From: Lactiplantibacillus pentosus
GTDB lineage: Bacteria > Bacillota > Bacilli > Lactobacillales > Lactobacillaceae
NCBI RefSeq assembly: GCF_003641185.1
Contig: NZ_CP032757.1
Coordinates: 1,488,001-1,552,000 of the forward strand
Direction of reading: 5' to 3'
Length of the DNA: 64,000 nt
A program made the translations under genes and the position numbers. This document shows positions 45,836 through 55,173 of this stretch, piece by piece. Positions within the stretch are counted from its first letter, which is position 1; each line of letters starts with the position of its first letter. The notes beneath the pieces are model-generated. The model had not been told where the DNA came from, made no database searches, and saw only the letters and a list, made by a program, of their open reading frames with translations.

Positions 45836-47104
45836 ATGATACAGTTGGAAATTATTATTGAGGGGCTCTTGTTAGGCGCTTTTGCCAAAATCGTGACGCA
45901 GCGGTATCGATTCGATTGGTGGGACGGTGGTTTCATTGTATGGGCGGTCGTCACCGCATTCGTGTGGCCGAATACTGCAATTATGTTATTGGTACCGGGT
46001 GTGATGATTCTAATCGGTGGGCCGGACCAAGAGGCGATTGACATCAAGGCGACGGTAGTCCTGAGTTTTGAGTGTACCCTCATCCTGTTGATTGTGAGTC
46101 ACTTTGCGGCACTGTTCGCTAAGATGATTGGTCAGACCAGTTGGCAGCTCGGGTTGACGATAATACTTGGAATTGCGGTCGGTGGGTTGTTAGCACTGAT
46201 TTATCGGCCGCAAAAGACCGGTCCGGGGCTACAACAGTTTAAGCTTACTGAGGCCGTGTTAGCCGTCGTCACCTTACTGATCGTCTATGAATATCTTAAT
46301 TTTACCGGTCGTAATTATCCGAAAAGTCCGGGTGTGTTGTTCGACTTAGTCTTCTTTACGACCGTGAGCCTAATTGTCATTTGGCTGCAATGGGAACATC
46401 ACCAAATGCAGCTTAAAACGGCGACTTTGACGCACCAGCAGGAATTATTGGTCAGCAATGGCCGTTATACGGATGAAGTGGAAGCCCATTATGATCAGCT
46501 ACGACGCTTCCGGCACGATTATCAGAATATGTTGTTGTCGCTTGATGAATACCTGGCTACTGATGATATTGATGGTTTGAAAAAATATTATTACCAAGCT
46601 TTGCGTCCCGTCAATTCGCGACTCACTTCGGAAAAATACGCGTTAGAGGATCTGGGCCGGTTACAAGTAAAAGAAATTAAGAGTCTGGTGTTTAATAAAC
46701 TCAGCGCTGCCCAAGATACGGGGACCAAGGTGCGTTTCGAATGCCGAGAAACCGTCCCGACTGTTGGCGCAGATCCGGTCAGCCTCGTCATCGCGCTGGG
46801 AATTGTGCTGGATAATGCCGTCACGGCAACCGCCCACCAGCCTGATTCGGTTATTGAAATGGCCATCATGACTGATGATTACGGCTTAGTATTTGCGGTG
46901 CGGAATACCATTCACACGGAATTACCGCCGTTATGGCAATTAAAACGCAAGAATTTCTCAACGAACGGTCCCGGTCGCGGACTCGGGCTAACCAATTTGC
47001 AGGCTATCATCGACCAACACGCCGCTTACATGTTGGACACCGCGGTAACGGCACACCACTTTACCCAGAGAATCACAGTCAAACTGGGTGATCATGATGA
47101 TTGA
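45836..47104 (+). CDS. Sensor histidine kinase, AgrC/HPK10 type
   Basis: This 422-residue kinase has six or so helices in residues 1-190, a linker helix, and a cytoplasmic kinase core. The phospho-acceptor box is FRHDYQNMLLSLDEYL (His around residue 227), the N-box VLDNAVTA, and a G-box GPGRGLGLTNLQAI, all of the HPK10 class that usually senses secreted peptides. It overlaps the LytTR regulator gene by eight bases. No peptide precursor or AgrB-like processing gene was found next to it, so the signal is unknown. The ATG follows GGAGGCG. Confidence 0.88.
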   Translation: MIQLEIIIEGLLLGAFAKIVTQRYRFDWWDGGFIVWAVVTAFVWPNTAIMLLVPGVMILIGGPDQEAIDIKATVVLSFECTLILLIVSHFAALFAKMIGQTSWQLGLTIILGIAVGGLLALIYRPQKTGPGLQQFKLTEAVLAVVTLLIVYEYLNFTGRNYPKSPGVLFDLVFFTTVSLIVIWLQWEHHQMQLKTATLTHQQELLVSNGRYTDEVEAHYDQLRRFRHDYQNMLLSLDEYLATDDIDGLKKYYYQALRPVNSRLTSEKYALEDLGRLQVKEIKSLVFNKLSAAQDTGTKVRFECRETVPTVGADPVSLVIALGIVLDNAVTATAHQPDSVIEMAIMTDDYGLVFAVRNTIHTELPPLWQLKRKNFSTNGPGRGLGLTNLQAIIDQHAAYMLDTAVTAHHFTQRITVKLGDHDD

Positions 47105-47837
47105 TGTTTATATTTGTGAGGATGACGTCAAACAACTTGAACAGATTCAAACGATCGTGCGCCGCTACCTGATGATTGAAAAACTTGATATGCGGATTGC
47201 CATGGCAACGGCCGACCCCCAAGCGATATTAGCAGAGGCCGACAACCAGCATCAACGGTTGTATTTATTGGATATTGAACTCGGCACCCCGATGAATGGG
47301 ATTGAGTTGGCGCAAAAATTACGCCAGGTCGATGTGAATTGTAAAATCGTCTTTATTACGACGCATGCTGAAATGCTGACCTTGACGTTTAAGTATCAGT
47401 TAGAAGTGTTGGATTTCATTATTAAAGACGAGCCAGAAGCGCTACAAGCCCGTCTGATTCAAATTTTAAATTTAGCGCAAACCAGACTAACGTCGTCTCA
47501 GCACCACCAAGCGGCGTACGTCCAGTTTAAAGTTGGGGAACAAGTGCGGTCGGTGCGTGCTGATGAGGTCTTGTTCATCGAAAGTGCTCAGGTTCCGCAT
47601 AAGTTGATCGTTCATATGGCGAATGCACAATTTGAGTACTATGGCACGATTAAGCAGGCAGCGACACTCAATAAAAATTTTTATCGTTGTCATAAATCAA
47701 TCGTCGTCAATCAGACCTGTATCACTGTGATCAATAAACGGCTGCATCAGCTGACGGTCAGTAATGGTGAAACCATTGATTGTTCGGTTGCTGCCAGCCG
47801 CGCACTAGCAAAATTAGTGCGTGTCTCGAAGATGTAA
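47097..47837 (+). CDS. LytTR-family response regulator
   Basis: The 246-residue regulator has a receiver domain (about 1-130; acidic pocket CEDD at residues 6-9, phospho-acceptor Asp in LYLLDIELGTPMNG) and a LytTR DNA-binding domain (about 145-246; QVRSVRADEVLFIESAQVPHK, FYRCHKSIVVN). It pairs with the upstream kinase as in Agr/Pln/Lam-type systems. ATG codons at 47094 and 47097 and a GTG at 47088 are possible starts; 47097 keeps the best spacing from GGGTGA. Targets might include the following membrane protein and itself. Confidence 0.88.
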   Translation: MIDVYICEDDVKQLEQIQTIVRRYLMIEKLDMRIAMATADPQAILAEADNQHQRLYLLDIELGTPMNGIELAQKLRQVDVNCKIVFITTHAEMLTLTFKYQLEVLDFIIKDEPEALQARLIQILNLAQTRLTSSQHHQAAYVQFKVGEQVRSVRADEVLFIESAQVPHKLIVHMANAQFEYYGTIKQAATLNKNFYRCHKSIVVNQTCITVINKRLHQLTVSNGETIDCSVAASRALAKLVRVSKM

Positions 47838-47850
47838 GGAGGAGATTCAT

Positions 47851-48627
47851 TTGTTTAACATAATAACAGGCACGCGTCGTCGTGATTATCGGATGATTGC
47901 CATGGTCGCACTGATTTGGTTGTTGCCACAAATCGACCTCGCAATCTCAGCTTATGAAGAATTCAGCAATTATATGGGTGCCAAGTGGTTACTGACGCCA
48001 GCACTCGCAACGATGCTCGGAATGGGTGGTCATGGTGCCATCAGTTTACCGGTCCTTTATTTGGGCTTACCAATCATTATTTTGATGTTAGTGGCTGACC
48101 GACCAATTAGGACCAAAGCGGCCTGGAAAGCCTCAGCGGGAGGCACCAAGTTGGGCGACCAAGCCATGCGAGTCCGCGATGCAGTGCTGGTGTCAGTGGT
48201 CAACTTTGGCGGCTCTTTGGGATTGAATCTAATCCTGGCAATGATCGTTTTTCACAACGGCCGGTCATTTCAGGGCCTGTCCGTGAATGCTGCAAATGGT
48301 ATTTTTGCTAAGTGGGAGTTGACGCATTCAATTACCGCTGTCCTCATTCGAATCATCTTATTCTTAGCAGTGATTGCCTTCATCACTAGTGTGGCAGTTA
48401 TTTTAAGCCGAACGATTCAGAATTATGCCATTGTTTACGCACTGACCTTTATCTTATGGATGTTCATGATTCAAATTGGCATTGACCGGGTGCTTCAGCC
48501 CTTCACTGAGTACAGTTTGATTACCGGACTGCCAGTGGTTGGGGGGATGTTACTGGCCGGTGGCGTGTTGATTGGCCTTGGGCTAGGCTATCAGCAGTTA
48601 CAACAGCGGCGGAGAACCAATTATTGA
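47851..48627 (+). CDS. Unknown polytopic membrane protein linked to the two-component system
   Basis: The 258-residue product has six predicted helices and no recognised motif. It could resemble an ABC-2-type permease or a bacteriocin-immunity protein, but no ATPase or bacteriocin gene is adjacent. The start is TTG at 47851 because AAGGAGGAG lies eight bases before it, overlapping the regulator's stop; a GTG at 47821 would translate through the ribosome site. The gene likely belongs to the kinase/regulator operon. Confidence 0.65.
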   Translation: MFNIITGTRRRDYRMIAMVALIWLLPQIDLAISAYEEFSNYMGAKWLLTPALATMLGMGGHGAISLPVLYLGLPIIILMLVADRPIRTKAAWKASAGGTKLGDQAMRVRDAVLVSVVNFGGSLGLNLILAMIVFHNGRSFQGLSVNAANGIFAKWELTHSITAVLIRIILFLAVIAFITSVAVILSRTIQNYAIVYALTFILWMFMIQIGIDRVLQPFTEYSLITGLPVVGGMLLAGGVLIGLGLGYQQLQQRRRTNY

Positions 48628-48855
48628 CAGGTTATGCTGGTTAGCATTTTGCATTAAGGATGAGTTGAAAACATGTCATTTTTCGAGCCAATAGCACTCA
48701 TTGCTGAAGGCTGAATGAGGAGGCGCACTGGCTGACGAGTAGTGAGTCAACCAATTGGCACGTTTTTAATCATGATTCAGATCAAATCAACCGCTCCTCG
48801 ACGGTCGTGCTCAGGTATGCGATACTTGATTTAAGACTAACTTGGAGGAGATCGC
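48628..48855. other. Intergenic region before the PH-domain genes
   Basis: The gap contains a stretch (about 48727-48775) with weak resemblance, on the minus strand, to the 5' end of the large elements A-C. It may be a remnant but is too degenerate to call. No terminator was clear. Confidence 0.35.
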
Positions 48856-49320
48856 ATGACAGAACAGTTGCCAAAAGAAATTAAACACGTCTGGGTCGCG
48901 AGTATCGTGCTGAGTGGGGGTATCGGGTTGCTGCTGGCAATCGGTGTTTGGTTCGGCCATCTTTGGTGGCATTGGTGGTGGTGGCTAGCAGTAGTCGTTG
49001 GCGGTTTAACGATTCTAGATATTATGGTTGAACTTGCAATGGTGCCATATCGGTATGCTTTTTGGCGCTATCAGATTACAACGGATGCTGTGTATTTGCA
49101 TCATGGTGTGATAATGAAAAGAGTTATTGCGATTCCAATCAGGCGTATTCAAAACGTGACGCTTGAAGCCGGTCCGCTACTGCAGTGGCAACACCTTCAG
49201 AAGGTAGTCGTGGCGACTTCCGCTGACAGTTATGAAATTGATGGTGTGGTACCGGAAGTGGCTAATCGATTGCGTGACCGAATCATGCAGCTTGCACGGG
49301 AGGCCCGCGATGAAGCCTAA
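48856..49320 (+). CDS. Bacterial PH-domain membrane protein (YdbS-like)
   Basis: The 154-residue protein has two N-terminal helices (about 17-60) and a bacterial pleckstrin-homology domain (bPH2; YQITTDAVYLHHGVIMKRVIAIPIRRIQNVTLEAGP, with the conserved RIQNV segment). YdbS/YdbT pairs of B. subtilis are membrane proteins implicated in protection against antimicrobials; their mechanism is not settled. It overlaps its larger partner by 11 bases. The ATG follows GGAGGAG. Confidence 0.82.
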   Translation: MTEQLPKEIKHVWVASIVLSGGIGLLLAIGVWFGHLWWHWWWWLAVVVGGLTILDIMVELAMVPYRYAFWRYQITTDAVYLHHGVIMKRVIAIPIRRIQNVTLEAGPLLQWQHLQKVVVATSADSYEIDGVVPEVANRLRDRIMQLAREARDEA

Positions 49321-50806
49321 TCACTTGTCACCGCTCGCGTTACTACAGTTTAGCTGGCAAGCCATTCAAGTCGCATTTTATCTGGATGTGGGTATCGCCT
49401 TTTTAACAATGAAATGGCTAAAATTGTGGGAGCACCATTCAACGGTAATCATTAGCCTAATGGGGGTGATTGCTGGTGGCGCATTACTGCTGGCGGCGAT
49501 TCGTTACTGGCGTTTTACTTATCGATTGACGGATGGCGGTCTTACAATCAATAAAGGCCTTGTTAATCGTCAAGTTCAGCATATCCCTTATCGTCAGATT
49601 CAAACGATTCAGCGGCAACAGTCGTGGTTTTTACAACCTTGGCATCTAGAGCAACTGATTATTGAGACCGCTGAAAAGGTGAGTGAAGATGACCTCATTC
49701 AGTTGCCCCTAGTCCGGCAAACGGTCGGGGATGAGTTAATTGCTCATCAGCGTCAAAGTCAAGACGCAACTGCATCCAAGCATAGTGACCAATCGGTGCA
49801 ATCAGAGCCGGCTACACAACGTTTACGGGTCAGCTGGCATGATCTAAACGTGTACGCCCTCAGCTCGGTGAACATCGTTCTAATCATGGGTGTGGTAGCC
49901 TGGTTCGGTCAGCAGATCTTTGATGTTGGTCATGGTGGTGTTTGGCGACGGATGACCAGTCTAGTGAGTCAGTGGTCGGTTTGGCAAATCAGCATGGTAG
50001 TGGGCGTTGTCATGCTTGTCAGTTACGCGTGTGCCTATGCTCAAATCATGGCACAATATTATCATTTTACGATTGAAAGACGTGCCACGGTGGTGACCGT
50101 GACGCGGGGCTGGTTGCAACGACGAGAAGCAAGCGTTGCACTATCACGTATCCAAGCTGTCAAATTGCAGCAGAATTGGTTGCGACAGTGGCTACATCTG
50201 ACCACCGTCCAAGTGGTGACGGCTAGTCAGGTCGGGGATACTGAAGACAATGATGAATTGAAGTTGTTGCCAGTCGTGCCCCAATCACAAGCATTAACAA
50301 CAGTCAGTCGCTTTATTGACTGGGTACCAACTGTAATTACTAATTTAACGTCGCTCGATCGACGAGCACGTTGGGCCGTGATTCGCAATTGCCTGCTGTT
50401 ATGGAGTAGTTTATTGTTGGTCGTTGGCCTGATTGTTCTAAAAATTGGCCGGCAATCCCTCAGTTGGTTGCTCATCAGTCTACCGATATGGGTCGCCGTT
50501 GCGGTGTTGCAGGGCAGCTATGCCAGTCACTGGCGGGGTGCAGCAATCAATTCAGACACGATTTTGATTTTACAAACCAGTCACTTTTTCACTCGGCAAC
50601 AGTGGGTACTGCCGCGTAATCAAGTTCAGGCACTAATAATTAAGCAAAGCTGGTGGATGCGTGCCAGTCATAGTGCACATCTGCAGGTTTTAATTCGCGA
50701 TGGCCGCCATGAGCGAACAATTACGGTGCGTTATTTGCCGACGACGATGGTGCGTCAGATTCAAGGATGGTATGTGCCCAATGATAAAGCATTAAATGTA
50801 AACTAA
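49310..50806 (+). CDS. Bacterial PH-domain membrane protein with repeated bPH2 domains (YdbT-like)
   Basis: The 498-residue protein has three repeats of two helices plus a bPH2 domain: RLTDGGLTINKGLVNRQVQH near 75-100, FTIERRATVVTVTRGWLQRR near 255-285, and a third from about 405. Each has an RIQ/QIQ/QVQ core at the same place (PYRQIQTIQ, LSRIQAVK, RNQVQALI). It forms a translation-coupled operon with the YdbS-like gene. The ATG at 49310 follows GGGAGG. The pair ends at a strong terminator. Confidence 0.82.
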   Translation: MKPNHLSPLALLQFSWQAIQVAFYLDVGIAFLTMKWLKLWEHHSTVIISLMGVIAGGALLLAAIRYWRFTYRLTDGGLTINKGLVNRQVQHIPYRQIQTIQRQQSWFLQPWHLEQLIIETAEKVSEDDLIQLPLVRQTVGDELIAHQRQSQDATASKHSDQSVQSEPATQRLRVSWHDLNVYALSSVNIVLIMGVVAWFGQQIFDVGHGGVWRRMTSLVSQWSVWQISMVVGVVMLVSYACAYAQIMAQYYHFTIERRATVVTVTRGWLQRREASVALSRIQAVKLQQNWLRQWLHLTTVQVVTASQVGDTEDNDELKLLPVVPQSQALTTVSRFIDWVPTVITNLTSLDRRARWAVIRNCLLLWSSLLLVVGLIVLKIGRQSLSWLLISLPIWVAVAVLQGSYASHWRGAAINSDTILILQTSHFFTRQQWVLPRNQVQALIIKQSWWMRASHSAHLQVLIRDGRHERTITVRYLPTTMVRQIQGWYVPNDKALNVN

Positions 50807-50848
50807 AAAACTTTCGCACTTTTCATTGTGAAGTGCGAAAGTTTTTTT
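50805..50848. terminator. Bidirectional terminator
   Basis: AAAAAACTTTCGCACT pairs with AAGTGCGAAAGTTTTTTT; it ends the PH-domain operon and the leftward small gene. Confidence 0.88.
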
Positions 50849-50851
50849 GAT

Positions 50852-51175
50852 TTAAAGTCGATAAATATCTAAAATACTGCCCGTATTGGCGTCCGCTAAA
50901 AATTCGTACTGCACCAGCTGGCCGTCTTCGTAGCGGGTAATGCCGCCATAGTAGACATCCGTGCGTAAGGCAAATTTTTGTAGCGGCGATTTTTTCATTT
51001 CAATCCATGAGCCTTCAATCGGTGCTTCTTTAAGAAAAGCACGTTTCACTTGTCCGAGGATTTGGTTAGGGGTGGGACGGCGCAACCGCTTGAACAGGCC
51101 GCCAACGGAAAAGCCCCCGGCGATACCAGCCATCCCAACCGCTAACAGGCCGCCATACTGTAATTGTTTATTCAT
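50852..51175 (-). CDS. Small exported or membrane-anchored protein of unknown function
   Basis: The 107-residue product has an N-terminal hydrophobic segment rich in Gly/Ala (YGGLLAVGMAGIAGGFSVGGLF) and a folded-looking C-terminal part (GSWIEMKKSPLQKFALRTDVYYGGITRYEDGQLVQYEFLADA is too long to be disordered). The end pattern, a beta strand followed by TGSILDIYRL, resembles PepSY-like modules, but this is only a suggestion. The ATG follows AAAGGAG. It is a single gene facing leftward. Confidence 0.6.
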   Translation of the reverse strand: MNKQLQYGGLLAVGMAGIAGGFSVGGLFKRLRRPTPNQILGQVKRAFLKEAPIEGSWIEMKKSPLQKFALRTDVYYGGITRYEDGQLVQYEFLADANTGSILDIYRL

Positions 51176-51342
51176 GATGCTGCGTCTCCTTTCAGCTAAC
51201 TTGACTAGGAAATGTTTGTTTAAATTTAGTATACCAATGATTGACGAGAATACAAAGAAAAGTCATAATTAATCAGTATGATTTAAGTAAAATACGCTAT
51301 AATAATATCTGAACGCTAAAAATGAGAGTAAAGGGGTTTCAC

Positions 51343-51984
51343 ATGTTAATTACAAGTTATAATCCATCCGAATTAGGTGACACGTTAATCACCATCTTAC
51401 GACCAGATACGGCCACCCAGACGATTGAAACACATGCCAACGTCACGCGTATTAGTGACGCTGACAGTGGCGAAACCTTGGGCTATAATTTTTTTGACGT
51501 TTCCAAGACGCTTGGGTCTTTGGATGTCAATGGTCAAGTTCACTTAACTGCCGAACAAGTTGATCAATTAAATAATTTATTACAAACGAACGATTTTGAA
51601 CCTGAATTAGTCTTAGATACAGATCCTAAATTTGTGGTCGGCTACGTCCAATCTGCCGAAGCCCATCCCAAATCTGATCATTTAAAAATTACGAAGACCG
51701 ACGTTGGTGCTGATGAACCACTCCAAATTGTCAGTGGGTCACCTAACATGCAGGCGGATATTTTAGTTGTGGTTGCCAAAGTCGGTGCCATGATGCCAAA
51801 CGGTTTGATTATTTGGCCTGGTGAATTGCGGGGCGTTAAGAGTAACGGCATGATCGTCTCTGGACGTGAATTACAACTGCCAAACGCGCCACAACGTCCC
51901 GGCGCTTTAATTTTGCCAGCAGACTATCAACCAGTCGGCGCAGCCTTTGATTTCGACCGCGCTCAAACATTATTTACTGCTTAG
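51343..51984 (+). CDS. ytpR: YtpR-family tRNA-binding domain protein
   Basis: The 213-residue product has an N-terminal domain typical of YtpR (DUF4479, about 1-85) and a C-terminal OB-fold tRNA-binding domain (about 95-205: VGYVQSAEAHPKSDHLKITK, PLQIVSGSPNMQ, GAMMPNGLIIWPGELRGVKS, GMIVSGREL), homologous to the extra domain of PheRS beta and MetRS. Its precise role is not known. The ATG at 51343 follows AAAGGGG. It precedes the sftA translocase as in B. subtilis (ytpR-ytpS). Confidence 0.88.
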   Translation: MLITSYNPSELGDTLITILRPDTATQTIETHANVTRISDADSGETLGYNFFDVSKTLGSLDVNGQVHLTAEQVDQLNNLLQTNDFEPELVLDTDPKFVVGYVQSAEAHPKSDHLKITKTDVGADEPLQIVSGSPNMQADILVVVAKVGAMMPNGLIIWPGELRGVKSNGMIVSGRELQLPNAPQRPGALILPADYQPVGAAFDFDRAQTLFTA

Positions 51985-52017
51985 ACTTGCAGACATTAAA
52001 AATTAGGATGATTGAAA

Positions 52018-55000
52018 ATGAACCATTATGATGGCCCGGCATTTTTCCGGAAATATCGATATAATCAACGACAAATGAATAATTCAGCGGCCAGTCAATC
52101 AACTCCAACAGCAGTGTCGGCTAGTTCTCAAGCAGCCTCTAGCGCTGCCAGTGCCGTTGAAACGCCTGCCCGCGCGGCGAGTCCTGTCCGTTCAAGCAGT
52201 GCTGGTGCGGATACCACAACGCTGTTCAATGGCGGCACACATGGCGATTTCCATCCATCACGGGTTCCCGCACAGTTGACCAGTGCGTTAACTAATGGGG
52301 GCATTATTCAGGATAACGATGATCGTAATTACTTAGAAATTCAAGCCAGCTTGCACAAACGGCCTGAATCGTTTCTATTGTTTGCAGACGAGACGACGGC
52401 CGATTTGCCACTAGTCGACTTACAAGCGCCACAGACGAGTGCGTCATCGTTCAGCCAAACGCCATTAAGTCAAGCACCGTCAAATAAGGCGGACAGCGCT
52501 ATGTCTAATGAGCCAACTCGTCAGTCGATGGCTGCTACTTCGGCAAACGCGTCTGAGGCCACCGCAACCGCTGAACAGTCTGCAGCTACATCGCAGGCAA
52601 CGGTTGCAATTGCGAGCGCAGCGCCAACTGAGGTGTTTGAACCGAGTGATCCTGAGTTAGCAGTGTCAGCGGCGGCCGTCAATCAGTCGCGTGTCACTGA
52701 GCCTCAAGTAGCGCGGCCAACGGAAATCTTCGAACCGAGTGATCCTGAATTAGCAGCGTCAGCAGCGGCCGTTAATCAGTCGCATGTCGCTGAGCCTCAA
52801 GTCGCACGGCCAACGGAAGTCTTTGAACCGAGTGCCCCTGAGTTAGCAGCCTCGGCAGCGGCGATTAATCAGTCGCATGTCGCTGAGCCTCAAGTCGCAC
52901 GGCCGACAGAAGTGTTTGAACCGAGTGATCCCGAACTAGCGGCGTCAGCAGCCCAAGTTAATGCCCAATCAGCTGATTCGACAACGGATGCGAGAAGCGA
53001 AAGTGCGGCGGCTAAACCCGCCCATGGCTTAGGACTGTCCCTCGGCGATATTATGACCGCGGAGCACGATGCACAGGCGGATTTGGCATTGTTTAAGGAC
53101 CAGCCGGCAACAACTTCAGAAGCAGCGGCACCGGTATCTTCAGCTGCCAAAACTTCAGACGCAAATCGCCTCGTGTCAGCTGCCGCAGATTCTGCAACAC
53201 AGGAGTCTGAAGTGACTGATCAACATTCGTCAGAAGTAACAGAATATTCAGAAGTACCAGTTGGTTCCGAAGCGTCCGATGAATCGGATGATTTTAATGG
53301 ACAAGCGCAATCGACATCAAATACAGAAGCCGGTTCACAATCGACAGATTCCATCACGCACAATAACGGGAGTGGGGGAGCGTCAACAGCTCCTCGTTCG
53401 CAGGCGCCACAACCAGATGAGCTGTATCAGCCAGTCGGTATGCGGCCCGCATCGAGTACGGCCGTGACGCCAGTTTCAACAACCGCATCCGCGACGACTT
53501 CCGCAACGTCTGTTCATCAAAGTCACGCTGACACCACGACGGGGAACCGGCCAGCGCCGTCAACCGCGGCAACTTCTGCGGTAACGGCGCCGACGCCACA
53601 TGCCACTGTTGAACAGACTTCTGATGAAGACCAGCCGGAATTAGTGCACAGTGGTGAATCGGCAGCGCCAGTGTTGGAAGATAAAGAGCTGGCGGCGTAC
53701 CATTTGCCACCATTGAACCTGTTGAAGGCGCCAATCGTGCCGAATGAATCTGAAATGGATGATTGGATCGAACAAAAAGCCAGTGCTTTAGATGAATCGC
53801 TGGATGCGTTTGGCGTCAATGCCAACGTGGTCGACTGGACGATCGGTCCGACCGTGACGCAGTTCCAGGTCAAGCTCGCGCGCGGTGTCAAAGTCAGCAA
53901 GATTACCAACTTAAATGATGATTTGAAGTTGGCCTTAGCGGCGAAGGACATCCGAATCGAAGCGCCAATTCCTGGCCGTAACACGGTCGGCATTGAAATT
54001 CCAAACATGAAGTCACGGCCAGTCATGCTGTCAGAGGTACTGGATACGGATAAGTTCCGGCAGTCCAAATCCCCATTGACAGTCGCACTCGGTGTTGATT
54101 TATTCGGCAAACCACAAGTGACCGATTTACGTAAGATGCCGCATGGGTTGATTGCGGGGGCTACGGGCTCCGGTAAATCAGTCTTCATCAACAGTATTTT
54201 AGTTTCGATTTTGTACAAGGCCAACCCGCAACAGGTTAAGCTATTGTTAATTGACCCGAAGGCCGTGGAATTGGCACCGTACAATGAAATTCCGCACTTA
54301 CTAGCACCAGTTATCTCAGAACCGAAAGCCGCTTCGGCCGCCCTTAAATGGGTCGTCGATGAAATGGATAATCGGTATGATAAGCTGGCAGCGGGTGGGG
54401 CGCGCAATATTGAGCAGTTTAATCAGCTGGCCGAAGAACATCATGAACCTGGCTTGAAAATGCCGTACATCGTGATCGTCATCGACGAATTAGCAGACTT
54501 GATGATGGTCGCGTCGAGTGAAGTGCAAGATTACATTGCGCGAATCACGCAGAAGGCCCGGGCAGCCGGGATTCATTTGCTGGTTGCCACCCAACGGCCG
54601 AGTGTCGACGTGGTGACTGGGTTGATCAAGAACAACATTCCGACCCGGGTCGCCTTCATGGTTGCGAGTCAAATTGACTCGCGGACGATTCTGGATAGTA
54701 GTGGCGCTGAACGCTTGCTTGGCCGTGGGGACATGCTGTACCTCGGTAATGGTCAAAGTAACGCCGTTCGCTTGCAAGGAACCTTCGTGGATAGCGAAAT
54801 TGATTCGATTACTCAGTTTGTTCGCGACCAAGCCGCGCCACACTACGAGTTTCAGCCGGATAGTTTGTTGAAACACGAGGAGGCGGCTCGTAATGAGGAC
54901 GACTTGATGCCAGAAGCCTTGGCCTATATTGCCAATGAAGACACGATGTCGACGTCCAAGTTGCAACGGAACTTCTCAATCGGCTACAACCGCGCGGCCA

Positions 55001-55113
55001 ACATTATCGATGATTTGGAGAACCGCGGCTACGTTTCGGCGGCCAAAGGATCCAAACCACGTGATGTCTACTTTACTGCGGATGATTTAACTAAATTACA
55101 AGCCAATTCATAA
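52018..55113 (+). CDS. sftA: Soluble FtsK/SpoIIIE-type DNA translocase (SftA-like)
   Basis: The 1031-residue product lacks N-terminal membrane helices; instead the first 550 residues are a Ser/Ala/Thr/Gln-rich linker with a 31-residue tandem repeat. The motor follows: alpha/beta subdomains (about 575-960) with Walker A GATGSGKSV (about residue 715), Walker B IVIVIDELADLMMV, and a C-terminal gamma winged helix (STSKLQRNFSIGYNRAANII) that reads oriented DNA motifs. This matches SftA (YtpS) of B. subtilis, which moves chromosomal DNA away from the closing septum, and is in the same place after ytpR. ATG 52018 is used; a TTG at 52012 is alternative. Confidence 0.87.
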   Translation: MNHYDGPAFFRKYRYNQRQMNNSAASQSTPTAVSASSQAASSAASAVETPARAASPVRSSSAGADTTTLFNGGTHGDFHPSRVPAQLTSALTNGGIIQDNDDRNYLEIQASLHKRPESFLLFADETTADLPLVDLQAPQTSASSFSQTPLSQAPSNKADSAMSNEPTRQSMAATSANASEATATAEQSAATSQATVAIASAAPTEVFEPSDPELAVSAAAVNQSRVTEPQVARPTEIFEPSDPELAASAAAVNQSHVAEPQVARPTEVFEPSAPELAASAAAINQSHVAEPQVARPTEVFEPSDPELAASAAQVNAQSADSTTDARSESAAAKPAHGLGLSLGDIMTAEHDAQADLALFKDQPATTSEAAAPVSSAAKTSDANRLVSAAADSATQESEVTDQHSSEVTEYSEVPVGSEASDESDDFNGQAQSTSNTEAGSQSTDSITHNNGSGGASTAPRSQAPQPDELYQPVGMRPASSTAVTPVSTTASATTSATSVHQSHADTTTGNRPAPSTAATSAVTAPTPHATVEQTSDEDQPELVHSGESAAPVLEDKELAAYHLPPLNLLKAPIVPNESEMDDWIEQKASALDESLDAFGVNANVVDWTIGPTVTQFQVKLARGVKVSKITNLNDDLKLALAAKDIRIEAPIPGRNTVGIEIPNMKSRPVMLSEVLDTDKFRQSKSPLTVALGVDLFGKPQVTDLRKMPHGLIAGATGSGKSVFINSILVSILYKANPQQVKLLLIDPKAVELAPYNEIPHLLAPVISEPKAASAALKWVVDEMDNRYDKLAAGGARNIEQFNQLAEEHHEPGLKMPYIVIVIDELADLMMVASSEVQDYIARITQKARAAGIHLLVATQRPSVDVVTGLIKNNIPTRVAFMVASQIDSRTILDSSGAERLLGRGDMLYLGNGQSNAVRLQGTFVDSEIDSITQFVRDQAAPHYEFQPDSLLKHEEAARNEDDLMPEALAYIANEDTMSTSKLQRNFSIGYNRAANIIDDLENRGYVSAAKGSKPRDVYFTADDLTKLQANS
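52621..52965 (+). repeat. 93-bp coding tandem repeats in sftA
   Basis: About 3.7 units of 31 codons encode VARPTEVFEPSDPELAASAA followed by a variable AVNQSHVAEPQ-type end. The units are 85-95 percent identical, with some synonymous drift. Copy number probably varies between strains and changes only linker length. Confidence 0.9.
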
Positions 55114-55173
55114 TTAAAAATAAACGATTCACCGGATGATTGATGAATTGTGAATATGGGAGATTATTTCATA

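Noticed and set aside
48727..48775. Remnant of the 5' end of the large element on the minus strand
   Set aside because: Resemblance to the GGCTGACGA...TTGGCA region is weak and the ends and hairpins are missing.
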